From an uncultured Moraxella sp. (GTDB lineage Bacteria; Pseudomonadota; Gammaproteobacteria; Pseudomonadales; Moraxellaceae), in NCBI GenBank assembly GCA_943908425.1, contig CALTTC010000034.1, positions 1 through 16,156 on the forward strand: 16,156 nt of DNA, in the 5' to 3' direction. Positions 1 to 7,806 of this stretch are shown piece by piece. Position numbers and translations under genes: made by a program. The notes beneath the pieces were generated by a model. It was not told where the DNA came from. It ran no database searches and saw only the letters and a list, made by a program, of their open reading frames with translations. The first letter of the stretch is position 1, and every line of letters begins with the position of its first letter.

Positions 1-113
1 TAGAAAAACAAGGCTATCAAGAAATTAAATGTTTGGGCTTTAAGTTTTTTAATAGCGACATCAGAGGTATCAATGATTTTGCAATTGATTTTACAAAAAA
101 TCTACTTAAGTAA
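1..113 (+). CDS. 3' end of an unrecognised gene (partial)
   Basis: The frame beginning at base 3 is open from the window edge to a TAA at 111-113 and gives 36 residues: start EKQGYQEIKCLGFKFFNSDI, end NDFAIDFTKNLLK. The composition looks like genuine protein (mixed charged, aromatic and hydrophobic residues, no low complexity), and the frame stops just before a perfect hairpin at 127-153, as expected for the end of a transcription unit. It is convergent with lspA. I do not recognise the family from this tail; the 5' part lies outside the window. The other two plus-strand frames here look less protein-like. Confidence 0.5.
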   Translation, partial: EKQGYQEIKCLGFKFFNSDIRGINDFAIDFTKNLLK

Positions 114-126
114 CACCATAGCAAAA

Positions 127-153
127 GTCATTTTGAGATATACTCAAAATGAC
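127..153. terminator. Bidirectional hairpin between convergent genes
   Basis: GTCATTTTGAG (127-137) and CTCAAAATGAC (143-153) form a perfect 11-bp stem around a 5-base loop ATATA. It sits between the stop of the plus-strand partial gene (113) and the stop of lspA (186). Read on the minus strand it is followed by TTTTGC, a short T run, so it fits best as the terminator of ileS-lspA. On the plus strand the tail is only AATTTA. The stem is AT-rich, so termination strength is uncertain. Confidence 0.6.
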
Positions 154-185
154 AATTTAAACAAAACAAATCATACGGACAAAGG

Positions 186-725
186 CTACTTTATCTGGCG
201 TTTTTTCTCCAAAAACAACACATCAATAACCACAAGCGCCATACCCACACAAATGCCCATATCCGCCACATTAAAAATCGGATAATGCCACACATCGCCA
301 TAATGGACATGAATAAAATCAATGACGTGTCCATAAAGCAGACGGTCAATTACATTGCCAATCGCCCCGCCCAATATCAATGCCAGTCCCACGCTAAGCA
401 TTCGTGCTTGTTTTGGCACTTGACGTAAATAGCTAAGCAAAAATAGCGACACCGTAAGCCCCAATAGCACAAAAAACCACTTTTGCCAGCCTGATTGATT
501 GGCAAGTAAGCTAAACGCAGCTCCCCTATTGTACGCTAAGGTAAGATCTAGCACAGGGTCAATTAGGCGGATAGACTCATATTCTGCCAAACGATGCTCA
601 AAATAGTATTTACTCAGCTGGTCAATCAATAACACCACCAGTGCAAGCCCATAATAGCGACTGGCAAAACGCCCATTAGGGGCAAGCGTTGTTGGCGTTT
701 GGTTACTAAGCGTTTGATTAGGCAT
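186..725 (-). CDS. lspA: Lipoprotein signal peptidase LspA (signal peptidase II)
   Basis: Inner-membrane aspartyl protease that cleaves the signal peptide of prolipoproteins after diacylglyceryl transfer to the lipobox cysteine; lolB and the tpgA-like gene in this window encode likely substrates. The 179-residue protein has four hydrophobic segments. It shows the family motifs GGAIGNVIDR and VIDFI, then FNVADMGI; the catalytic aspartates by family alignment are D136 (VID) and D155 (NVAD), 19 residues apart. I chose the ATG at 725 because GGAGAG lies about 8 bases upstream. The in-frame ATG at 743 would add six residues, but its purine-rich run abuts the codon. The start overlaps the ileS stop as ATGCCTAA, implying translational coupling. 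It is the last gene of the ileS-lspA unit. Confidence 0.95.
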   Translation of the reverse strand: MPNQTLSNQTPTTLAPNGRFASRYYGLALVVLLIDQLSKYYFEHRLAEYESIRLIDPVLDLTLAYNRGAAFSLLANQSGWQKWFFVLLGLTVSLFLLSYLRQVPKQARMLSVGLALILGGAIGNVIDRLLYGHVIDFIHVHYGDVWHYPIFNVADMGICVGMALVVIDVLFLEKKRQIK

Positions 726-3537
726 AATAACGGCTCTCTCCATCCCTATCTACATTTTGTACACAGCGTAAGCAAAGCGTTGGGTGACTCACATTTTGTC
801 CCACATCTTGGGTGATATGCCAACAACGGCTACATTTTTCTCCCACGGCAGGGGCTACTTGCACGCAAGTTTCGCCATCATTTGGGGTCAGCACCACTGC
901 ACTGCTAATAAAGACAAAACGCATTTCATCGCCTAATTTTTGTAAGGCGATATAATCATCGCTATTTGCCAAAATGGTCAAGCTTGCCGATAGACTGCCA
1001 TTGATGATTTTGTCATTTCTGGCGTTATCCATCGCTTTATTGGCAAGCTCTTTTGTTGCCAAAATCCGCTCCCAATCGGCAGGGTCAATCTTTTGCATAG
1101 CAGGCACAGGTAACTGATACCAATGTTCAACAAATACATAACCGCCATCTTTTTGAAAAACTTGCCACGCTTCTTGGGCAGTAAAAGACAAGATAGGAGC
1201 AATCCAGCGTAAAAGTGCGTGGGTAATATGATAAATGGCGGTTTGTGCCGAACGGCGTGGCTTGCCATCTTTTTGTGTGGTGTATTGGCGGTCTTTGATA
1301 ATATCCAAATAAAATCCGCCCAAATCTTGTGAACAAAACGCCGTAATTTGCTGACAAACGCTATGAAAATTCATCGCATCATAGGCACTGGCAATCATAT
1401 CGTTCATCTCACTGGCACGATATAAAATATATTTATCCAGACTCAATAAATCGTCGTCCGCCACCGCATTGCTTGCATAATCAAAATCGCTGATATTGGC
1501 AAGCAAAAAACGAATGGTGTTACGGATACGCCGATACATATCGGTAATACGCTCAAAACTCTCTTTGGATACCGCCATTTCATAACGGTAATCGCTGTTT
1601 GCCACCCACAAACGCAAAATATCCACGCCAAATTTATCAGCAAGCTCTTTGGGTTCAAATCCTTTGGTATTGCCTTTGGACTTGGATAATTTATAGCCGT
1701 TAGCGTCCACAGTAAAGCCGTGTGTTAATACTTGCTTAAATGGCGGTGTTTGAATAATCGCTTCGCTGACTAATAACGATGACTGAAACCACCCACGGTG
1801 CTGGTCTGAGCCTTCCAAATACAAATCGGCAGGAAAGGACAGCTCGGCACGGCGTGCCAATACCGTGGTATTGGTTGCCCCAGAATCAAACCACACGTCC
1901 AGCGTGTCGGTAACTCGCTCGTACGTTTCACTGTCCGCCCCAATAAATTCACTGTCTTTGGCATCAAACCAAGATTCAATACCGCCTTTTTCTATCGCTT
2001 GTGCCACTTTTTCAATAATATCAGTGGTATTGGGGTGTAGCTTACCTGTTTGTTTATGGATAAAAAAGGCAATCGGCACGCCCCACGTCCGCTGACGGCT
2101 AATACACCAATCAGGGCGACCATTAACCATAGACTCAATGCGATTTTGTCCCCAAGCGGGTGTCCAAACCACTTGCTTGATATCCGCCAGTGCCTGCTCA
2201 CGCAAACCATTGGCTGTCATACTAATAAACCACTGCGGTGTCGCCCGAAAAATAATCGGTGTTTTGTGTCGCCAGCAGTGCGGATAGCTATGGGTAATCA
2301 CGCTATGGTGCAACAGATGTCCTGATGCTTGTAAGGCATCAATAATTTTTGGCTGTGCCTTATAAATATGCTCGCCCACAAAAACTTTTGCTTCTGGCAA
2401 GTACACGCCATTGCCTGCCACAGGGTTTTCGGTTGGCAGTCCTGCTTGTATGCCCACATTATAATCGTCCACACCGTGAGCAGGAGCAGTATGCACAAGC
2501 CCTGTACCACTGTCAGCGGTAACGTGCTCGCCTGTGATAATCGGCACTTGACGGCTGTCAATCAAGGGGTGCTGTGCAAATAAAACAGTCAAATCCTGAC
2601 CAGTTACCAATGCCAATGGCTGTTGCATCGTATCACCGCCCATAAGCTCTACAAATGCTGTCGCCAATGTTTCGGCGACCAAATAATGCCCATCGCCGAC
2701 AGCGACCACTGCATAAGTTAGCTCATCTTTTACCGCAATGGCTTGGTTGGCAGGCAGTGTCCAAGGCGTGGTTGTCCAAATCACCGCTTGTAATTTGCCT
2801 GTGATGGTTGCAATGATTGGCAAAGCTTCACGATTGACAATATCAAATCCAACATAAATGGCATCAGATTTTTTGTTGTCGTATTCTACTTCTGCTTCTG
2901 CCAATGCCGAACCACAATCCAAGCACCAATTCACAGGCTTAAAGCCTTGCACAATATGCCCATTGTTATAAATCGCCCCCAAGGCACGCACGGTATCAGC
3001 TTCTTGGGCAAAATTCATTGTCAAATACGGCTTGTCCCAATCGGCAAGCACGCCAAGCCTTTGAAAATCCGCCATCTGCTCGGCAATTTGGGTGTTGGCA
3101 TAGGCACGGCACGCCCCCCGAAACTCCGTTGGCGTAACCAATGCCCCATTTTTGCTTTTGTCTTTGTGGGGTTTGCCCACTTTACCAATCAATTCTTCTA
3201 CTTTTTGTTCTATGGGTAAGCCGTGGCAATCCCAACCAACCACAAATGGGGCGTCATAGCCTTGTAGGGTTTTGTATTTGACGATAATGTCTTTCAGTAC
3301 TTTATTGACCACATGCCCTAAGTGAATCTGTCCGTTGGCATAAGGGGGGCCATCGTGCAAGATGTATTTTTTTTGCCCTGTGCGTGCCTTACGAATTTGC
3401 CCATACACGTCATCGTTTTGCCAGTCTTTTAGCCAATGCGGTTCACGTTTTGCCAAGTCGCCACGCATTGCAAATGGGGTGTCGGCAAGGTTTAGGGTGT
3501 CTTTGTAATCTGTCGGTTGGCTTGGCTGACTGCTCAT
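718..3537 (-). CDS. ileS: Isoleucine--tRNA ligase (class Ia, zinc-binding C-terminus)
   Basis: Cytoplasmic enzyme that charges tRNA-Ile with isoleucine, with an editing domain that hydrolyses mischarged Val-tRNA. The 939-residue length is normal for the bacterial type. Visible motifs: the HIGH-type signature HLGH at residues 72-75 within PPYANGQIHLGH, the inserted CP1 editing region (about 180-410) with TTTPWTLPANQA, a DxWFDSG stretch (DTLDVWFDSG), and the KMSKS-type loop KLSKS at 616-620. The C-terminus has a zinc knuckle with C902, C905, C922 and C925. The start ATG is preceded by a weak GAG about 7 bases upstream. The gene sits directly upstream of lspA, an arrangement common in Gram-negative bacteria. 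A TATAAT box at 3572-3577 is a plausible promoter element. Confidence 0.98.
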   Translation of the reverse strand: MSSQPSQPTDYKDTLNLADTPFAMRGDLAKREPHWLKDWQNDDVYGQIRKARTGQKKYILHDGPPYANGQIHLGHVVNKVLKDIIVKYKTLQGYDAPFVVGWDCHGLPIEQKVEELIGKVGKPHKDKSKNGALVTPTEFRGACRAYANTQIAEQMADFQRLGVLADWDKPYLTMNFAQEADTVRALGAIYNNGHIVQGFKPVNWCLDCGSALAEAEVEYDNKKSDAIYVGFDIVNREALPIIATITGKLQAVIWTTTPWTLPANQAIAVKDELTYAVVAVGDGHYLVAETLATAFVELMGGDTMQQPLALVTGQDLTVLFAQHPLIDSRQVPIITGEHVTADSGTGLVHTAPAHGVDDYNVGIQAGLPTENPVAGNGVYLPEAKVFVGEHIYKAQPKIIDALQASGHLLHHSVITHSYPHCWRHKTPIIFRATPQWFISMTANGLREQALADIKQVVWTPAWGQNRIESMVNGRPDWCISRQRTWGVPIAFFIHKQTGKLHPNTTDIIEKVAQAIEKGGIESWFDAKDSEFIGADSETYERVTDTLDVWFDSGATNTTVLARRAELSFPADLYLEGSDQHRGWFQSSLLVSEAIIQTPPFKQVLTHGFTVDANGYKLSKSKGNTKGFEPKELADKFGVDILRLWVANSDYRYEMAVSKESFERITDMYRRIRNTIRFLLANISDFDYASNAVADDDLLSLDKYILYRASEMNDMIASAYDAMNFHSVCQQITAFCSQDLGGFYLDIIKDRQYTTQKDGKPRRSAQTAIYHITHALLRWIAPILSFTAQEAWQVFQKDGGYVFVEHWYQLPVPAMQKIDPADWERILATKELANKAMDNARNDKIINGSLSASLTILANSDDYIALQKLGDEMRFVFISSAVVLTPNDGETCVQVAPAVGEKCSRCWHITQDVGQNVSHPTLCLRCVQNVDRDGESRYYA

Positions 3538-3571
3538 AATTTACTCAAAACTTTAATCCAAATAAACAAAT

Positions 3572-3600
3572 ATTATAACGCATTTAATACCCATTGTGTA
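3572..3600 (-). promoter_or_regulatory. Putative ileS-lspA promoter
   Basis: On the minus strand TACACA (3595-3600; 4 of 6 match to TTGACA) and a perfect TATAAT (3572-3577) are separated by 17 bases. The start point would lie near 3565, leaving about 28 bases of leader before the ileS ATG. Assigned by eye only. Confidence 0.5.
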
Positions 3601-3754
3601 AAGATAATCCGCTTTTGTACAGCCAAAGCGTCCGATTACAATTTATCTTAAGTGGTCAGTGATGATATGATATGTTTATCGTCATATTTGATATAGATAT
3701 GACATTCTTTGACTAATTGATACTATTTGTCTTTGTCTGATAAAACTTATCTAA

Positions 3755-3876
3755 TGAACTTGTATTAGTGAAAATCTAGCCATTTTGGCAATCAAATCAA
3801 GTATTTATGCTGTATTCTGCCATTGCCATCAATAAAAGGGTGAACTGCATTTAGCTTATGAGCAAACCAAGTCTAT
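3755..3876 (-). pseudogene. Decayed Fic-domain protein remnant
   Basis: Reading the minus strand from 3866 gives FAHKLNAVHPFIDGNGRIQH, then KYLI and a stop. This is the Fic active-site signature HPFx(D/E)GNGRxxR with the usual preceding ELNxxHPF context. A stop (TAG at 3873-3875) lies three codons upstream of the phenylalanine, and TGA follows 24 codons after it. One frame away the reading continues as IAKMARFSLIQVH, similar to the segment that normally follows the motif, so a frameshift is likely. The last arginine of the signature is replaced by histidine. Fic domains AMPylate or otherwise modify target proteins; this piece cannot encode a working enzyme. The N-terminal half is not recognisable upstream. 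Confidence 0.6.
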
Positions 3877-4015
3877 GTTTTTTATTGTCCGTTAAAGTGA
3901 ATTTTTTATTGAATTGGTTGTGGATTTTTGTCTCTTTTTTAATACATTTAAAGCAAAAAAAGGTAGAAACACCCAATCGGATAATAACAGCCCAAATGAA
4001 TATAGAGCCCGCCAA

Positions 4016-4045
4016 AACAGTCTTTGTGCAAACAGTCTTTGTGCA
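4016..4045. repeat. 15-bp perfect tandem duplication
   Basis: AACAGTCTTTGTGCA occurs twice without a gap, at 4016-4030 and 4031-4045. It lies in non-coding DNA beside the fic remnant and looks like a replication-slippage duplication. Confidence 0.85.
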
Positions 4046-4133
4046 TTTTTTAAAGCACTGAGCAATCATTATTTTGTGTCTTTAAAAAGCCTATTAGCCA
4101 GAAAAATAATTATAATTTTTGCTAGCTATCAAC

Positions 4134-4172
4134 ACCTAGTTGATTGACCTAGTTTATTAACCTAGTTTATTG
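4134..4172. repeat. 13-bp tandem repeat, three copies
   Basis: ACCTAGTTGATTG (4134-4146), ACCTAGTTTATTA (4147-4159) and ACCTAGTTTATTG (4160-4172) are contiguous, with one to three differences between copies. A partial fourth unit (ACTAA) follows. No coding role is seen. Confidence 0.8.
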
Positions 4173-4574
4173 ACTAACGGGCTGTTGCCAGTTTCGCCAA
4201 TAAAGCATTTTTACAAAGATTTCATCAAAACTGCCTAAACCCATTTACAAAGCTTTTTTAAAAAATAGGATTTAATGCCGCTTTTTTAAAGTTATTTTTT
4301 GGCATTCCCAGTACTATGCTACCCAAAAGCTTTATCTTTTGCAGATAAAAATGGCTTTAATAGCATTGCCTACTCTTGCTAACGCTCTGCGATATTTAAC
4401 AGCTTTAGGGTGCTACGATTTTGGAGTGATTGATACAATCCACGCCAAAACCCATCATTTATTTATAAGCTGTGTTTTAACTATTAAAAATTTTTTGCCA
4501 ATGAAAGCACACACCCATCAAAAGCCGTTGGTATTTTTTGCTTAAAAATGATACGATACCGCCACGTTAAGATA

Positions 4575-4626
4575 CAATCACAACACACAACCGTATCACA
4601 CAATTACAACACACAACCATAACATA
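4575..4626 (+). repeat. 26-bp imperfect tandem repeat upstream of the permease
   Basis: Copy 1 (4575-4600) and copy 2 (4601-4626) share the core ACAACACACAACC and differ at 4 of 26 positions. The units are rich in A and C and poor in G, so the RNA would be largely unstructured. The second copy ends 28 bases before the permease ATG, so if the promoter lies upstream (a weak TTGGTA-18-TACGAT pair is at 4528-4557) the repeat is in the leader. Confidence 0.7.
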
Positions 4627-4654
4627 AAACCATAGTACAATACACGAGGGTTCA

Positions 4655-5947
4655 ATGAAACGCTGGCTCCCCACTTATACCCCCTATCCCAAAACCCCAA
4701 ACACCAACCGCCCCGTACAGACGGACGAATACCTGCCTGCCCCAGAGACGATAATGCTTGGCATTCAGCACGTTTTGGCAATGTTTGGGGCAACCGTGCT
4801 TGCTCCTTTACTGATGGGCTTTGATGCCAATCTTGCCATTTTAATGAGTGGCATTTGTACCATTTTGTTCTTTTTTATGACCAAAGGGCGAGTGCCAAGT
4901 TATTTGGGCTCTTCTTTTGCATTTATCGGTGTTGTGGCGACAGCGACAATGCACGCAACTGGCAGTGGGGCAAATCCCAACTTGGGTGTGGCACTAGGGG
5001 GCATTATTGCCTGTGGGGCGTTATACACACTGATTGGGGCGGTGGTGATGATAACTGGCACCGCTTGGATTGAAAGGCTAATGCCCCCTGTGGTAACAGG
5101 GGCGGTGGTGATGATTATTGGGCTAAATCTTGCTCCCATTACCGTCTCAAGCGTGGCAGGCAAGCCATTTGAGCTATGGACAACGCTAATGACGGTGCTG
5201 TGTATGGGGCTGATTGCCGTGTTTAGTCGTGGCTTTATGCAAAAATTACTGCTGTTGATGGGCTTGGTATTAAGCTATGTCATCTACGCTGTCTTGACCA
5301 ATGGTCTTGGTATGGGGACACCCATTGATTTTGCGGTGGTAGGTTCTGCTTCTTGGGTGGGACTGCCCACAATGACCACGCCTGTCTTTGAGATGAATGC
5401 AATGCTAATTATTGCTCCTGTTGCCTTTATTTTGGTTGCAGAAAATTTAGGTCATATCAAGGCAGTTGGGGCAATGACAGGGCAAAATCTCACCCCAGAG
5501 CTTGGGCGTGCTTTCGTTGCTGATGGGGCCGCCACGATGCTATCAGGCAGTGTTGGCGGTACTGGTATGACCACTTATGGGGAGAATATCGGCGTGATGG
5601 CGGTAACTCGGGTGTATTCTACCCTTGTATTTGTTGTGGCAGGATTTGTGGCAATACTGCTTGGATTGTCGCCCAAATTCGGGGCAATGATTGCGACCAT
5701 TCCCACACCTGTATTGACTGGAGCATCTATTGTGGTGTTTGGTCTGATTGTCATTGCTGGGGCAAAAATTTGGATTGACAATCAAGTGGATTTTTCTGAC
5801 AACAAAAACTTAATGGTCGGTGCCATCACGCTCATTTTAGGCACAGGCAACTTTGGGCTGATGATTGGTGATTTTGATTTGGGAGGTATTGGCACAGCGA
5901 CACTAACCGCCATTATATTAAATCAAGTGCTTAGTCGTGGTAGATAA
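4655..5947 (+). CDS. uraA: Uracil permease, NCS2/SLC23 family (RutG/UraA-like)
   Basis: Inner-membrane symporter for uracil (RutG-type members may also take thymine or xanthine), feeding pyrimidine salvage. The 430-residue protein is almost entirely hydrophobic segments, consistent with the 14-helix NCS2 fold. It contains QHVLAMFGATVLAPLLMG (about 38-55), VPSYLGSSFAFIGVV (about 80-94), AENLGHIKAVG (262-272) and GGTGMTTYGENIGVMAVTRV (301-320). E263 and E310 match the two glutamates that bind uracil in E. coli UraA. From memory the sequence resembles E. coli RutG more than UraA, for example in WIERLMPPVVTGAVVM; the symbol is given for function. The ATG at 4655 has AGGG 5 bases upstream. No rut or pyr genes adjoin it. 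A hairpin terminator follows at 6040. Confidence 0.9.
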   Translation: MKRWLPTYTPYPKTPNTNRPVQTDEYLPAPETIMLGIQHVLAMFGATVLAPLLMGFDANLAILMSGICTILFFFMTKGRVPSYLGSSFAFIGVVATATMHATGSGANPNLGVALGGIIACGALYTLIGAVVMITGTAWIERLMPPVVTGAVVMIIGLNLAPITVSSVAGKPFELWTTLMTVLCMGLIAVFSRGFMQKLLLLMGLVLSYVIYAVLTNGLGMGTPIDFAVVGSASWVGLPTMTTPVFEMNAMLIIAPVAFILVAENLGHIKAVGAMTGQNLTPELGRAFVADGAATMLSGSVGGTGMTTYGENIGVMAVTRVYSTLVFVVAGFVAILLGLSPKFGAMIATIPTPVLTGASIVVFGLIVIAGAKIWIDNQVDFSDNKNLMVGAITLILGTGNFGLMIGDFDLGGIGTATLTAIILNQVLSRGR

Positions 5948-6331
5948 CTCACCCATAGCAGTAACGGTATAATAATCTTGGGCAACACAGGCATTGGCAA
6001 AAAATTAAAATTGAATTATACTCAAAAAACAAAATCGCCACCACGCTAAATACAAACATAGCTAGCGTGGTATTTTTGTATTGATAATAATGCAATACCT
6101 GTTATACAAAACATCGTCTAAAAACACTCTGCCACAACAGCGTTTGGTTTTGACTGGATAATAGGTAATTTACGGTTAAGGGCAAACACACGCCTTTAAT
6201 GCAACAGCCACAAGCTCTATACAATGCGTTATTTGCTTAGCTAGGTGTTGTTTTTATTATAATCATAAAAGTATTATTGTATTGTTTACTGCCTGTTGCT
6301 AGGGTTATCAGTCATTAATCTTGTAAACTTT
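5948..6331. other. Intergenic region between convergent permease and hemA
   Basis: These 384 bases hold the permease terminator (6040-6077) and no supported gene. No clear T-tailed hairpin is seen just downstream of the hemA stop, so hemA termination is unexplained unless it uses the left-facing side of the 6040 hairpin, which has A-rich flanks. Confidence 0.6.
6040..6077 (+). terminator. Rho-independent terminator of the permease gene
   Basis: ACCACGCTA (6040-6048) pairs perfectly with TAGCGTGGT (6063-6071) across a 14-base loop, followed by ATTTTTG. The A-rich left flank makes some leftward function possible. Confidence 0.7.
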
Positions 6332-7678
6332 TTAGGGGCGATATGCGCCAAGCAAGGTCTGCGTCAGCTGGGTTAATGCTTCCTCATCTAGCTTAAGCGC
6401 TGAATGACGCAATAAACGCAAGGATGGGTGGGTTAATGTTTGGGTTAATTGATGCGCAAAATCCTCAAGCACGGATTCTGGATTATCGCCGTGGGCTAGG
6501 CGGGCTTGGGCTTTGGTGAGTAACTCATCTTTTTTGCTTTGCGCTTGTGTGCGGTAATCACGGATAATCGCCCCAATAGATAATAGCTGTAAGTCCGCCT
6601 CAATACCGCTTGCTAGTTGCCCCACCAGCAGTTCAGCCTCTACCGCGGCTTGCTTACGCTGTGCTAGATTGCCGGCAATGACGTGCTGTAAATCATCGAC
6701 CGAATACAGATACACCCCATCTAACTGCCCCACCTCTGGGGCAATATCGCGTGGCACTGCCAAATCCACCAAAAGTAGTGGGCGGTACCTGCGCACTTTC
6801 ATCGCCGCTTTCACCATTGCTTTATCAATCAACGTGTGCATACTACCGCTACAACTTGAGACGATATCGGCACTTTGTAGCGCTTTAGCCAGCTCGCTAA
6901 ACGGCACAAGTAGCAATTCTAACTGACGCCCGCTAGTGGCTGCCATCGCCTGTAGCTCATCGTGGAGCATAACGGCGCGCGCGTGACTGCGGTTACAGAT
7001 AATGACCCGCCCAACGCCAAGCTCTGCCACATTGTGTGCCACCAAGCGATTCATCTCACCGGCAGCCACAATCAGCAAAGTAGTCGCGCGCGGTTCATCA
7101 AAAATTTGCGTGACTAATTTGGCCGTGGCAAAGCCTAAAGTCACCGCCTGCGCCCCAAGTGCTGTATCTCGCCGCACAATGCGTGCTGCACCAAAGATTT
7201 TTTGGGTTAGCCAATCAAAGGCAGGGGTGATGGCGCAATATTCGTGGGCATAACTGACCGCCTGACGCATTTGCCCCAAAATCTGTGGCTCACCCAAAAT
7301 CATTGAGTCTAGCCCCACCGCCACCCTAAGCCAATGTGTGAGCGCCAAATTCCCCTTATAAGCGTACAAATAAGGCAACAGCTCTGTCGGTGCAATGCCT
7401 TTAAATGTAGTAAGCCAGCGCACCAAAGTCGGCGCGATAAGCCACGCATCATTATCAGCTTGCCAATCAAGCTTAGGTAGCGTATCCGCCATCGTCTCGC
7501 TCGTGTCATCAATATAAGCATAAATTTCACTGCGGTTACAAGTGGAGACAATCACCACCCCGTGGGTGAGTGTGCACAGCTCCCCAAGCGCTAAGGGCAA
7601 ATCATCACCAAACGCCACCCGCTCCCGCAGCGCCACTGGTGCAGTCTTGTGATTCACCCCAAGTGCGACAAGCTTCAT
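6332..7678 (-). CDS. hemA: Glutamyl-tRNA reductase
   Basis: Reduces Glu-tRNA to glutamate-1-semialdehyde with NADPH, the first committed step of C5 tetrapyrrole (heme) synthesis in the cytoplasm. The 448-residue protein begins MKLVALGVNHKTAPVALRER. The nucleophile C47 lies in STCNRSEIYAY, the GLDSMILGEPQILGQ signature is at 122-136, and the NADPH-binding region begins near 200 (LLIVAAGEMN, with A where GAGEM is usual). A C-terminal helical dimerisation domain follows. The ATG at 7678 has AAGGGG 5 bases upstream. The gene is divergent from the TPR-lolB-ispE series, the same layout as in Pseudomonas aeruginosa (PA4666-PA4669). Its base composition is somewhat more GC-rich than the flanking intergenic DNA, but typical of the core block. 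Confidence 0.97.
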   Translation of the reverse strand: MKLVALGVNHKTAPVALRERVAFGDDLPLALGELCTLTHGVVIVSTCNRSEIYAYIDDTSETMADTLPKLDWQADNDAWLIAPTLVRWLTTFKGIAPTELLPYLYAYKGNLALTHWLRVAVGLDSMILGEPQILGQMRQAVSYAHEYCAITPAFDWLTQKIFGAARIVRRDTALGAQAVTLGFATAKLVTQIFDEPRATTLLIVAAGEMNRLVAHNVAELGVGRVIICNRSHARAVMLHDELQAMAATSGRQLELLLVPFSELAKALQSADIVSSCSGSMHTLIDKAMVKAAMKVRRYRPLLLVDLAVPRDIAPEVGQLDGVYLYSVDDLQHVIAGNLAQRKQAAVEAELLVGQLASGIEADLQLLSIGAIIRDYRTQAQSKKDELLTKAQARLAHGDNPESVLEDFAHQLTQTLTHPSLRLLRHSALKLDEEALTQLTQTLLGAYRP

Positions 7679-7734
7679 GATGCCCCTTTACGTTGGCTTA
7701 CAAAAAATTCCAAAAAGACGAACAAAAAACTGGT

Positions 7735-7743
7735 ATTATAGCA
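7735..7743 (-). promoter_or_regulatory. Extended -10 promoter of hemA
   Basis: The minus strand reads TGCTATAAT, an extended -10 element with a perfect TATAAT (7735-7740). No good -35 is seen 16-18 bases upstream, which is common for extended -10 promoters. The leader would be about 50 bases. Confidence 0.5.
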
Positions 7744-7806
7744 CAGTCTTTAAGTAAGTGTTTAGGCAAGCTTTGCCAGACACCCCGTTAGCCGCTCTTA
7801 ACCTTT

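Larger units (their letters stand above)
3538..4654. other. Gene-poor AT-rich stretch between ileS and the permease
   Basis: No intact gene is supported in these 1.1 kb. The stretch has many stops in all frames and frequent A/T runs. It contains the ileS promoter, a decayed fic remnant (3755-3876), a 15-bp tandem duplication (4016-4045), a 13-bp triple repeat (4134-4172), a weak AATGCC/GGCATT inverted pair (4274-4279/4301-4306) and a 26-bp imperfect tandem repeat (4575-4626). Short open frames of 67-77 codons (3851-4147 both strands, 4339-4545 plus) have no convincing ribosome site and no recognisable domain. The pattern suggests a former accessory gene eroding in place. Confidence 0.6.

Noticed and set aside
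726..743. Longer lspA start at ATG 743
   Set aside because: Its purine run directly abuts the start codon, while ATG 725 has GGAGAG at good spacing and gives a normal family length.
3851..4147. Open frames of 67-77 codons on both strands
   Set aside because: No ribosome sites, biased composition from A/T runs and the 15-bp duplication, and they cross the fic remnant in other frames.
4339..4545. 68-codon plus-strand open frame before the permease
   Set aside because: No Shine-Dalgarno, no recognisable domain, cysteine/histidine-rich composition typical of chance frames.
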